Of a stretch of 64,000 bases of DNA, positions 36,792-44,890 are shown in pieces (positions within the stretch are counted from its first letter, which is position 1; each line of letters opens with the position of its first letter). A program made the translations under genes and the position numbers. The notes under the pieces are model-generated. The model saw only the letters and a list, made by a program, of their open reading frames with translations, did not search any database and was not told where the DNA came from. Origin of the DNA: Thalassotalea algicola (lineage in GTDB: Bacteria; Pseudomonadota; Gammaproteobacteria; Enterobacterales; Alteromonadaceae); contig NZ_JABBXH010000005.1 in the NCBI RefSeq assembly GCF_012932965.1, positions 62,001 through 126,000 of the forward strand, in the 5' to 3' direction.

Positions 36792-37232
36792 ATGGCAAGA
36801 AACCAGCTAGACACTTTATACCGCTTTGAAAAAGATAAAGAAGCCAAGGCAGCACAACAATTACAAGCGGCAGAGTTAGACTATCAGCAGAATTTGGAAC
36901 GCTTAAAAGGTGTTGGAGAATATCGGCTGGAATATATGCGCAGATTGAGTGAACGTTCAAAAGAAGGTGTTGATAGCTCGGTATTTAATCATTTCCATTC
37001 ATTTGTGAATAAATTAGATCAAGCGGGTGAGCAAGTGAAAATTGCTATCGAACAATCTAAAGCCATGATGGAAAAGCGCAAACAGCAGTGGCTGATGCAA
37101 CGCCAAAAAGTACAAGCCGTAGAGCACCTTAGAGAAATTCAATTGAAGAAAGAAGCGCAAGTAGAAATGCGAAAAGAGCAAAAAATGTTTGATGAAATAG
37201 CGACTCAGCAATTCATTCGACGGGCTCGTTAA
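36792..37232 (+). CDS. fliJ: FliJ, flagellar export coiled-coil protein
   Basis: FliJ sits in the FliI hexamer and helps energise export. All-helical, 146 residues, with two long coils (about 10-75 and 78-140; KQQWLMQRQKVQAVEHLREI). The start QLDTLYRFEKDKEAKAAQQL resembles FliJ of other gammaproteobacteria. AAAAGG precedes the ATG. It follows fliI by 12 bases and is followed by a 120-base gap with a sigma-54 site, which suggests an internal promoter for fliK and later genes. Confidence 0.9.
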   Translation: MARNQLDTLYRFEKDKEAKAAQQLQAAELDYQQNLERLKGVGEYRLEYMRRLSERSKEGVDSSVFNHFHSFVNKLDQAGEQVKIAIEQSKAMMEKRKQQWLMQRQKVQAVEHLREIQLKKEAQVEMRKEQKMFDEIATQQFIRRAR

Positions 37233-37240
37233 AGTTTAGG

Positions 37241-37257
37241 TTGGCGTAGTAATTGCA
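37241..37257 (+). promoter_or_regulatory. Sigma-54 promoter before fliK
   Basis: TTGGCGTAGTAATTGCA has GG at 37243-37244 and GC at 37255-37256, 10 bases apart; the -12 TTGCA is perfect and the -24 TGGCG differs at one base from TGGCA. It lies 111 bases before the fliK ATG and would serve as an internal start for fliK-fliL-fliM and beyond. Confidence 0.68.
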
Positions 37258-37367
37258 GAGTTAGAGGTTAACAACGTAAAAATGCTTATTTAACGGTAAA
37301 TCCCTACAGATATTGCCGCTTTAAATAACGGCACAACAAATTTTACCGCAAAGTGGTTGGAAATATT

Positions 37368-39266
37368 ATGTCGCAAGTAAAGATGTTATCAATTGATTTA
37401 ATGCAAGCTGCAGATGCTAGTGGTGAACCATCAAATGGTGAAGCGTCAAGTACAGGTAATGAATTTGCGAAACATTTTGATAGTAAGATGAATCATAACG
37501 AAGCTGCTGGTGCAAAAAACAAAGTAAGCTCTGATGCGCAAAAACAAAGTGATGACGCGAAGCAGATAAAAGGTGACGTTGAGCAATCCTCTAATGAGCC
37601 TAAAGAAAGAGACGCAGAAGCTATCGCGCAATCAAATGAAAAGCTTAAAGAAGCTAAAGCTGACGACCGAAATACAGAGAATGAAGAGCTTGTTGATAGT
37701 AGTCAACAACCAGCAAAACAAAGTGAAGAACAACAGCAAGATAACTCCAAACAGCTTATCGAATTACTAGCTAAATCAGATAAGCTCCTAAATTCTAGTG
37801 AACAGCAGCCTGCTAAAAGTGAAGCGTCAGCACAAGCGCTGAAGTCTACAGAAACTCAAAACTTTGCTAAGTCCCCATTAAGCGAAATTATTACGAAATC
37901 AATGAGCAAATCAACTAAAGAGCACGTTGAGTCTGAAGCTTTGACAGATGATATACACCTGTCGAAAACTAACAGTACTAAGCAAAGCCATAATGTTCTG
38001 CAAAGCGCACAGCAGGTAATAAGCAAAGCAGGTCTCAATGAAGAACTAACGATTGAAGAAAATGATGTTGACGCTTTAACTGATGCAGAAATGTTGATTG
38101 CCAAACTATCTGAAAAATTAAAACAAAAAGAAGATTTAAAGCAAGTCGGTGTTAAGCAACAAACTCAACAGTCTATTGAAAAAGTTAGCGGGCAAAATGC
38201 CATTGATGAGATTAGCTCTCTAGAAGAGTCTGATATAGCGTTAGATGGTGAACTTGTTGACACTAACCTGCAAAAAGCACTTCAAAATCAAGATAAGCCA
38301 GACGTGAAATCAGCAACTAATAAATTAGTTGAAAGTCAATTAAGCAATAAAGAAAGTAAGCTAGCATCGGCTTCTAACGCCATTAACCCGAATATCAATT
38401 CAATGGGGGAGCTTGATGCTCAGAGCGAAGTGATAAAGTCTGCTGAAGCTTCGGGTGTATTACAAACATTAAATGTAAATCAATCAAAATTGCAGGCTTC
38501 TACAGTTAAACAAGAGGCTAGTCGAATAAATATTGCTACTCAAGAAGCTGTTAATGCATCTGACCATCAAATGAATGAACAACATTCTGACGCTGAGCAA
38601 GATGGCAATAAAAAGTCTGATGACAACAATGCTAGTCAATTTACGCAAATGGTTAACAATGGAAACCCCGTAAAAGCTAATAAAAATGCTGATAGTGTTG
38701 CTCAAACCATAGCAGCGATGAGCAATAATAAGACAGAAAATGACACAACATCGATTGACCAAAAAGCGATGCAACAGCAACTTGATGCCATTTCAAGTCG
38801 AGTAATTGAAAGCAATCAAGAATTTAAGAAAGTACAACAAGTACAGCAAGAAACAATCAATATATATCGAAAAGACTTTGCTAATGCAGTAAAAGACAAA
38901 GTCATGGTAATGGTGAGTCAAAAATTACAACAAGTGGAAATTCAACTTGATCCGCCAGAGCTAGGTAATGTTCACGTTCGATTAAATTTGCAAGGTGAAC
39001 AAGCTGCGGTGAGTTTTACGGTACAAAACCAACAAGCCAAGGAAGCCTTAGAACAACAAATGGGTAAATTAAGAGATATGCTGCAAGAAAGTGGTGTAGA
39101 TGTTGGTGATGCAAATGTTGCTCAGCAACAGCAAAGTAACGATGACAAAGCTAGCGGAAATTTAGGCAATCAACAGATGGCAGACGCTGATGATACTATG
39201 CTCGTTGAAGAAAGCTTAGCACATTTGGTTAATCATTCAGCAACTGGCGTTGATTTCTACGCTTAA
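37368..39266 (+). CDS. fliK: FliK, hook-length control protein
   Basis: FliK measures hook length and switches export specificity through FlhB. The C-terminal domain (Flg_hook) is the recognisable part: QQVEIQLDPPELGNVHVRLN, then GEQAAVSFTVQNQQAKEALE, ending with a Gln-rich tail. The remaining 500 residues are polar, rich in Gln, Ser, Lys and Asn with almost no hydrophobic cores, as expected for the disordered ruler part. ATG 37368 is preferred to an in-frame GTG 15 bases upstream; another ATG lies at 37383. About 632 residues. Confidence 0.92.
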   Translation: MSQVKMLSIDLMQAADASGEPSNGEASSTGNEFAKHFDSKMNHNEAAGAKNKVSSDAQKQSDDAKQIKGDVEQSSNEPKERDAEAIAQSNEKLKEAKADDRNTENEELVDSSQQPAKQSEEQQQDNSKQLIELLAKSDKLLNSSEQQPAKSEASAQALKSTETQNFAKSPLSEIITKSMSKSTKEHVESEALTDDIHLSKTNSTKQSHNVLQSAQQVISKAGLNEELTIEENDVDALTDAEMLIAKLSEKLKQKEDLKQVGVKQQTQQSIEKVSGQNAIDEISSLEESDIALDGELVDTNLQKALQNQDKPDVKSATNKLVESQLSNKESKLASASNAINPNINSMGELDAQSEVIKSAEASGVLQTLNVNQSKLQASTVKQEASRINIATQEAVNASDHQMNEQHSDAEQDGNKKSDDNNASQFTQMVNNGNPVKANKNADSVAQTIAAMSNNKTENDTTSIDQKAMQQQLDAISSRVIESNQEFKKVQQVQQETINIYRKDFANAVKDKVMVMVSQKLQQVEIQLDPPELGNVHVRLNLQGEQAAVSFTVQNQQAKEALEQQMGKLRDMLQESGVDVGDANVAQQQQSNDDKASGNLGNQQMADADDTMLVEESLAHLVNHSATGVDFYA

Positions 39267-39381
39267 ATGATTAAAAGCATTGGCGTTAACTAATATCGAC
39301 GATATAGTTTAGTTACTGAGAAAGTATTAACCGCATAAGTTAGTACGAGAAATGCAAGATGCTGATTGAATAGGAAAGTTT

Positions 39382-39933
39382 ATGGCTGATGAAAAAGATT
39401 TAGAAGTCGATAGTAACGGCGGCAAAAAGAAAAAAATGATGATAATTATCATCGCTGTTGTAGTGTTACTAGCTGGCGGCGGTGCTGCATTCTTTTTCAT
39501 GGGGGGGAGCGATGCCCCTACAGATGAAGAAATGGCTGCTGCATTAGATAGTGGCAACGGCGACGCGGCAGAAGGCGGAGAAGGTGAAACTGAAGCGTCA
39601 GGAGCGCAAGCGGGCACTGCACTTTATGTGCCTATGCCAAGGCCTTTTAGGTTTAATGTTCCAGGCTCAGCAAGAGATAGGTTTGTTGAAATTCGCGTTC
39701 AATTATTGGTACGCGGCAATGATAATGAAGAAGAAGCGAAAAAGCATGTACCGTTAATTGAAAGCACTTTGCTAAGTGTATTTTCAATTTCCAATGCTGA
39801 TGATTTAGCAACTAGTGCAGGTAAAGCATCGTTGAAGCAAAAGTCATTAGCAGAAGTGCAAAAGGCAATGACAGACGTAACTGGCAGTAAAATTATTGAA
39901 AAAGTGCTATTTACTGGCTTTGTAATGCAATAA
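39382..39933 (+). CDS. fliL: FliL, flagellar basal body-associated protein
   Basis: FliL surrounds the stator and supports torque. A single membrane helix after a basic stretch (GGKKKKMMIIIIAVVVLLAG, about 15-37), an acidic Gly-rich linker (about 42-78), and the periplasmic stomatin-like domain (ARDRFVEIRVQLLVRGNDNE, then VPLIESTLLSVFSISNADDL) are present. 183 residues. It follows fliK by 115 bases and precedes fliM by 30. Confidence 0.94.
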   Translation: MADEKDLEVDSNGGKKKKMMIIIIAVVVLLAGGGAAFFFMGGSDAPTDEEMAAALDSGNGDAAEGGEGETEASGAQAGTALYVPMPRPFRFNVPGSARDRFVEIRVQLLVRGNDNEEEAKKHVPLIESTLLSVFSISNADDLATSAGKASLKQKSLAEVQKAMTDVTGSKIIEKVLFTGFVMQ

Positions 39934-39963
39934 TTCATTTAACGCAAAGAAGAGATATTTCAA

Positions 39964-41031
39964 GTGAGTGACTTATTATCACAAGACGAAATTGATGCGC
40001 TACTCCATGGTGTTGATGAGGTCGAAGAAGAAGAAATAGTTGAGGAATTTGAGCCCCAGGAGGGCACCTCTGACTATGACTTCTCGTCACAAGATCGTAT
40101 TGTCCGTGGCCGAATGCCTACGCTTGAAATGGTTAATGAGCGTTTTGCTCGCCATATGCGAATTAGCTTGTTTAATATGATGCGTCGTACAGCAGAAGTA
40201 TCGATTAATGGTATTCAAATGATTAAGTTTGGTGAGTACGTACATACCTTGTTCGTGCCAACTAGTTTGAATATGGTGCGCTTCAGACCCTTAAAAGGTA
40301 CCGCTTTAATCACCATGGAAGCGCGTCTTGTTTTCATTTTGGTCGATAACTTTTTTGGTGGCGACGGGCGTTATCACGCCAAAATTGAAGGGCGTGAGTT
40401 CACGCCAACAGAACGTCGAATTATTCAAATGTTACTGAAGTTAATTTTTGAAGATTACAAGGAAGCTTGGTCACCTGTTATGGATGTTTCTTTTGAGTAC
40501 TTAGATTCAGAAGTTAACCCGTCGATGGCAAATATTGTTAGCCCAACGGAAGTGGTTGTTATCAGCTCATTCCATATCGAACTTGACGGCGGCGGTGGCG
40601 ACTTTCATGTGGCATTACCATATTCAATGCTTGAGCCAATTCGAGAATTACTTGACGCGGGTGTACAAAGTGATAAAGAAGACACCGATATGCGTTGGTC
40701 TAAGGCATTGCGAGACGAAATTCTTGATGTGCCAGTAGAATTAACGACGAAATTTATCGAGGTTGATATTCCACTTCAACGAGTAATGGACTTAGAAGCT
40801 GGCGATATCATTCCTGTTGAAATTCCAGAGCACATTACAGTGCTTATAGAAGATTTACCGACATTTAGGGCGAAATTAGGTCGAAGTAGAGACAATGTCG
40901 CGCTACAAATTCAAGAAAAGATTAAACGACCTGAATCGGTTAAGTCTGAATTAACCATTTTAACTAAAGGTGGTAAGCGTCTAGATAGTGACGCAGAATT
41001 ACACCTATTAGAAGACGATTTAGAGTATTAG
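39964..41031 (+). CDS. fliM: FliM, flagellar motor switch protein
   Basis: FliM forms the C ring and binds phosphorylated CheY. Start GTG at 39964. The N-terminal peptide SDLLSQDEIDALLHGVD is the CheY-binding site. The middle CheC-like domain has the FliG-contact GGDG (NFFGGDGRYHA), and the C-terminal SpoA domain (about 255-330) ends with ILTKGGKRLDSDAEL. 355 residues, normal. fliN follows 12 bases later. Confidence 0.97.
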   Translation: MSDLLSQDEIDALLHGVDEVEEEEIVEEFEPQEGTSDYDFSSQDRIVRGRMPTLEMVNERFARHMRISLFNMMRRTAEVSINGIQMIKFGEYVHTLFVPTSLNMVRFRPLKGTALITMEARLVFILVDNFFGGDGRYHAKIEGREFTPTERRIIQMLLKLIFEDYKEAWSPVMDVSFEYLDSEVNPSMANIVSPTEVVVISSFHIELDGGGGDFHVALPYSMLEPIRELLDAGVQSDKEDTDMRWSKALRDEILDVPVELTTKFIEVDIPLQRVMDLEAGDIIPVEIPEHITVLIEDLPTFRAKLGRSRDNVALQIQEKIKRPESVKSELTILTKGGKRLDSDAELHLLEDDLEY

Positions 41032-41043
41032 TAAGAGGCTGCT

Positions 41044-41448
41044 ATGAGTACCGAAGACGAAGATTTAAGTATGTGGGATGAGGCCTTGAATGAACAAGCC
41101 GAGGCGCGCGAATCTGGTGATGAAGAAGCTGAAAAAGTTGAACTTGAAGAGCTTAAAGAAGGTGAACCACAGTTATCTGGTGAAGAGCAGCGCAAGCTTG
41201 ACGCTATTTTAGATATTCCTGTTACTATTTCTATGGAAGTGGGGCGCTCTCATATTAGTATTCGTAATTTATTACAGTTAAACCAAGGTTCGGTTGTAGA
41301 GCTAGATCGCGTTGCAGGTGAAGCATTAGATGTACTGGTAAATGGTACTTTGATTGCTCATGGTGAAGTGGTTGTAGTTAACGATAAATTTGGTATTCGT
41401 TTAACAGATGTTATTAGTCAGGTTGAGCGAATCAAAAAACTTAAGTAG
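41044..41448 (+). CDS. fliN: FliN, flagellar motor switch protein
   Basis: FliN forms the base of the C ring with FliM and docks FliH. The SpoA domain is complete: LDAILDIPVTISMEVGRSHI, then RNLLQLNQGSVVELDRVAGE, NGTLIAHGEVVVVNDKFGIR. An acidic N-terminal extension (about 1-50, EDEDLSMWDEALNEQ) is typical of polar-flagellum FliN. 134 residues. It is followed by fliO after 5 bases. Confidence 0.96.
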   Translation: MSTEDEDLSMWDEALNEQAEARESGDEEAEKVELEELKEGEPQLSGEEQRKLDAILDIPVTISMEVGRSHISIRNLLQLNQGSVVELDRVAGEALDVLVNGTLIAHGEVVVVNDKFGIRLTDVISQVERIKKLK

Positions 41449-41453
41449 GCAGT

Positions 41454-41876
41454 ATGCAATTTAAAACATTGTCGCTTTCAATATTTTGGGGATTAATGTC
41501 GCCATTGGCTTGGACCCAAGAAAGCATGGTGGATGCTCCAGTAGTTGGCAAACATGTTGCGAGCAATAACCTAGACGTTGTAAGTATGCTACTTTCTCTT
41601 TGTGCAGTATTAGCATTAATCGTTGTGGCCGCTAGCTTACTGAAAAAGTTTCAACTAGGTCCTGTTGCAAATAAAGATCTTAAAGTTGTTACTTCGCTGA
41701 ACTTAAGTGCAAAAGAGCGGTTAGTGGTTGTTGAAGTTGATAAAAAACAGTTGCTGCTTGGCGTTACAGCACATAATATTTCAGTATTAAAAGAATTAGA
41801 AACGCCATTGAAGTCAGCTCAACCATTTCCAGCAGACTTAACCGGTAGTTTAACTAAAATATTGAAGAAACAATGA
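41454..41876 (+). CDS. fliO: FliO, flagellar export apparatus assembly protein
   Basis: FliO helps assemble the FliP pore. A weak N-terminal signal-like stretch ([18 protein letters not shown]) precedes one clear membrane helix ([20 protein letters not shown], about 42-61). A cytoplasmic SpoA-like strand region follows ([20 protein letters not shown], then [17 protein letters not shown]). 140 residues. Stop overlaps the fliP ATG by 4 bases (ATGA). Confidence 0.92.
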   Translation: MQFKTLSLSIFWGLMSPLAWTQESMVDAPVVGKHVASNNLDVVSMLLSLCAVLALIVVAASLLKKFQLGPVANKDLKVVTSLNLSAKERLVVVEVDKKQLLLGVTAHNISVLKELETPLKSAQPFPADLTGSLTKILKKQ

Positions 41877-42631
41877 AATCTACCGTTTTATTCCTAATCT
41901 TATCTTTTACCTTATTTTTTAGTGGTGTTGCCTTTGGTGCTGACGATTTAAGTCTTTCTGCCCTCAAATTAACCACGAATCCTGACGGTTCTCAAGAATA
42001 TACAGTTACCTTACAAATTCTCATTTTTATGACTGCCTTAGGGTTTATTCCTGCAGCAGTTATTATGATGACGTCGTTTACCCGTATAGTGGTAGTAATG
42101 GCTATTTTGCGTCAGGCTTTTGGTTTACAGCAAACACCATCAAACCAAGTCATTATCGGTATTACTTTATTTTTAACCATTTTTATTATGACGCCCGTCT
42201 ATAATCAGATAGATAAAGTCGCCATACAGCCTTATTTAGCTGATCAGCTAACATCGGTTGATGCGTTAAATGAAGCTAAAGTACCACTACGTGCTTTTAT
42301 GTTGGAACAGACGCGAGTTAAAGATTTATCAACCTTAGCTGAAATGGCTGGCATTAATAAAGTTGATCAGCCAACAGACTTACCGATGACTGTTATTATT
42401 CCAGCATTTGTCATTAGTGAACTTAAAACGGCGTTTCAGATCGGATTTATGTTGTTCATACCGTTTCTTATTATCGATTTGGTCGTTGCTAGTGTATTGA
42501 TGGCTATGGGTATGATGATGCTATCGCCGATGATAGTTTCATTGCCATTTAAACTAATGTTATTCGTACTTGTCGATGGTTGGAACTTGGTAATTGGTAC
42601 CATTGCTGCAAGTTACGGTCTGGGGACTTAG
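41873..42631 (+). CDS. fliP: FliP, flagellar export gate protein
   Basis: FliP makes the main ring of the export gate in the inner membrane. It has a cleavable signal ([20 protein letters not shown]), as typical for FliP, and the family signature [20 protein letters not shown] followed by [16 protein letters not shown]-terminal helices carry the Met-rich [19 protein letters not shown] that forms the gate loop. 252 residues. fliQ starts 3 bases after the stop. Confidence 0.97.
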   Translation: MKSTVLFLILSFTLFFSGVAFGADDLSLSALKLTTNPDGSQEYTVTLQILIFMTALGFIPAAVIMMTSFTRIVVVMAILRQAFGLQQTPSNQVIIGITLFLTIFIMTPVYNQIDKVAIQPYLADQLTSVDALNEAKVPLRAFMLEQTRVKDLSTLAEMAGINKVDQPTDLPMTVIIPAFVISELKTAFQIGFMLFIPFLIIDLVVASVLMAMGMMMLSPMIVSLPFKLMLFVLVDGWNLVIGTIAASYGLGT

Positions 42632-42633
42632 CT

Positions 42634-42903
42634 ATGACACCAGAAGTCTTTGTTGATATTCTTAGAGATGCATTGTTTCTGGTAATATTACTGGTTTGTG
42701 CGATTATTGTTCCTAGTTTACTTGTTGGTTTAATGGTCGCTATTTTTCAAGCTGCGACGTCGATTAATGAGCAAACACTGAGCTTTTTACCTCGGTTAAT
42801 TGTGACACTACTAGCGCTAATTATTGGTGGACACTGGTTGGTTCAAAAGTTAATGGATTACACGATAAGGTTAGTGTCGAGCATTCCTAGTGTGGTGAGT
42901 TGA
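42634..42903 (+). CDS. fliQ: FliQ, flagellar export gate protein
   Basis: Small gate protein wrapped around FliP/FliR. The correct start is ATG 42634 (TPEVFVDILRDALFLVILLV); a longer frame from 42580 runs inside fliP. Two membrane helices: ALFLVILLVCAIIVPSLLVG and LPRLIVTLLALIIGGHWLVQ. 89 residues, exact family size. The stop TGA overlaps the fliR ATG (TGATG). Confidence 0.96.
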   Translation: MTPEVFVDILRDALFLVILLVCAIIVPSLLVGLMVAIFQAATSINEQTLSFLPRLIVTLLALIIGGHWLVQKLMDYTIRLVSSIPSVVS

Positions 42904-43685
42904 TGGAATTTACTGAGTCAGTTATCAATCAATTTCTTGCTGACTTTATTTTGCCATTTACCCGCATTTCTGCATTGGTTATGGCTATGATAGGCCTTGG
43001 TTCGCAAACCATCCCTACCCGAGTAAAACTTTTTTTATGTTTGGCAATAACTTTAGCAATAATGCCTGCAATACCACCAACTCGAGTGGATAACCTATTT
43101 GCTTTTACAACAGCCTTATTGGTTGCAGAACAAATATTAATCGGTATTTTAATTGGATTTGTCACGGTTTTAGTGATTAATACTTTTACATTGGCAGGGC
43201 AAATTATTGCGATGCAAACCGGTTTAGGTTTTGCGTCTTTAGTTGATCCTTCCAGTGGTATGAGTGTTCCGGCAGTTGGCCAATTTTTCCTTATTTTATC
43301 GACTTTACTATTTTGGGGGCTTGACGGCCATTTAACCTTTATTCAATTTGCTGTGGTTAGCTTTGATACCATTCCGATCCCTAGCACTGGAGTTGAGACG
43401 ATAAAATTTAAAGAAGTTGCTGAATGGGGAGGGTGGATGTTTGCGACAGCTTTGTCTCTTGCTTTAGCACCTTTAACAGCGATGCTTTTGGTAAATTTTT
43501 CATTTGGCATTATGACTCGCGCCGCCCCTCAGTTAAATATATTTGCTATTGGTTTCCCTATTACTATGACCGCAGGTTTAATTATTATGTGGTTAACGAT
43601 TGGTAACTTCTTAGTCCACTTTGAACTGCAATGGCAACGGGCAATAGATTTTACCTGTTACTTGGTAGATTGTAGGGCGAGTTAA
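42903..43685 (+). CDS. fliR: FliR, flagellar export gate protein
   Basis: Completes the FliPQR gate. Start is ATG 42903, sharing one base with the fliQ stop. About six membrane helices, with LLVAEQILIGILIGFVTVLV and the conserved GLGFASLVDPSSGMSVPAVG loop in the middle. 260 residues. The unusual C-terminal end (TCYLVDCRAS) has two Cys. flhB begins 3 bases later. Confidence 0.95.
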   Translation: MEFTESVINQFLADFILPFTRISALVMAMIGLGSQTIPTRVKLFLCLAITLAIMPAIPPTRVDNLFAFTTALLVAEQILIGILIGFVTVLVINTFTLAGQIIAMQTGLGFASLVDPSSGMSVPAVGQFFLILSTLLFWGLDGHLTFIQFAVVSFDTIPIPSTGVETIKFKEVAEWGGWMFATALSLALAPLTAMLLVNFSFGIMTRAAPQLNIFAIGFPITMTAGLIIMWLTIGNFLVHFELQWQRAIDFTCYLVDCRAS

Positions 43686-43687
43686 CG

Positions 43688-44818
43688 ATGGCTGAATCAG
43701 ATTCAGGTGAACGCACCGAAGACCCCACGGCAAAAAAACTATCAGATGCTAGAAATAAAGGGCAAATAGCACGCTCGAAAGAGCTTGGTACTATGTTTGT
43801 TTTAATCGGTAGTGCTTGTGCCATGTTATTGATGGGGGATGAGCTAGTATCGGCCCTTGCAGGAGCGATGAAGCGGCTATTTAGTGTCACTAGAGAGGAA
43901 GTAATGGACACGACGCAGCTTTTTAATATTGTTGGAGAAAGTGTTCTTACAGTGGTCTATCCTATGGCCTGGTTTTTTGCCATTGTCGCGTTAGCGGCGT
44001 TCGTCGGTAATATTATATTGGGTGGTTATAACTTTTCTTGGTCAGCAATTGCACCAAAGGCGAGTAAGCTGTCACCAATCTCGGGTTTCAAACGTATGCT
44101 GGGTCCACAGGCCGCAGTAGAGTTTATTAAGTCATTATTAAAATTTTTTGTTGTTTTCTTTGTTGCTTTATCTTTGCTTGCAGGCCTATTTGAAGAAATT
44201 TTAGGATTAAGTTTAGAAACAATACCTACTAATTTTGGCCATGCGGTTAATATGCTGCTTTGGATGTTTTTAACACTTGCTTGTTCATTAATTATCATCG
44301 CTTTGGTCGATGCACCCTATCAAAAATGGAATCATAAACGACAGTTGAAAATGACTAAGCAAGAAGTTAAGGATGAGTTAAAAAATACAGAAGGTAGCCC
44401 AGAAATAAAAGGGCGAATAAGACGCACACAATATGAAATGTCACAACGTCGAATGATGCAAGACGTACCCGAAGCCGATGTGGTTATAACTAACCCAACT
44501 CATTTTTCTGTCGCATTAAAGTACGATACTGATATGGGCGGAGCGCCTAAAATGGTTGCTAAAGGAGCGGATGAAATGGCGATGCATATTCGTACTATTG
44601 CTAAAGAGCATGGTGTTGAGATAATTCAGTCTCCTGCGTTAGCACGTTCACTATTCTATACAGGAGAAGTTAATCAAGAAATTCCAGAAGAATTGTTCGC
44701 TGCTGTTGCGCAAGTACTTGCCTTTATTTTCCAGTTAAAGGCCCATAAACAGGGGAAAGGGCGTAAACCTGTCCCACTAGCTACAAATTTACCAATTCCT
44801 GATGATTATCGGTATTAA
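43688..44818 (+). CDS. flhB: FlhB, export substrate-specificity switch
   Basis: FlhB changes export from hook to filament proteins after self-cleavage. N-terminal signature GERTEDPTAKKLSDARNKGQ, four membrane helices (about 30-210), and the cytoplasmic domain with the self-cleavage motif NPTH at 269-272 (VVITNPTHFSVALKYD). 376 residues. It ends the fliE-flhB unit; the next gene, flhA, has its own promoter. Confidence 0.97.
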   Translation: MAESDSGERTEDPTAKKLSDARNKGQIARSKELGTMFVLIGSACAMLLMGDELVSALAGAMKRLFSVTREEVMDTTQLFNIVGESVLTVVYPMAWFFAIVALAAFVGNIILGGYNFSWSAIAPKASKLSPISGFKRMLGPQAAVEFIKSLLKFFVVFFVALSLLAGLFEEILGLSLETIPTNFGHAVNMLLWMFLTLACSLIIIALVDAPYQKWNHKRQLKMTKQEVKDELKNTEGSPEIKGRIRRTQYEMSQRRMMQDVPEADVVITNPTHFSVALKYDTDMGGAPKMVAKGADEMAMHIRTIAKEHGVEIIQSPALARSLFYTGEVNQEIPEELFAAVAQVLAFIFQLKAHKQGKGRKPVPLATNLPIPDDYRY

Positions 44819-44835
44819 GTGTTTATTTAAATAAT

Positions 44836-44851
44836 TGGTCTGCTTATTGCT
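44836..44851 (+). promoter_or_regulatory. Sigma-54 promoter before flhA
   Basis: TGGTCTGCTTATTGCT: GG at 44837-44838, GC at 44849-44850, 10 bases apart, with perfect TTGC but GGTC for GGCAC at -24. It is 41 bases before the flhA ATG. In Vibrio, the flhA-flhF-flhG-fliA-che operon is also RpoN-dependent. Confidence 0.65.
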
Positions 44852-44890
44852 CTATTGGAGATAACGTCAAAAAAACATCTCTAATTAGGC

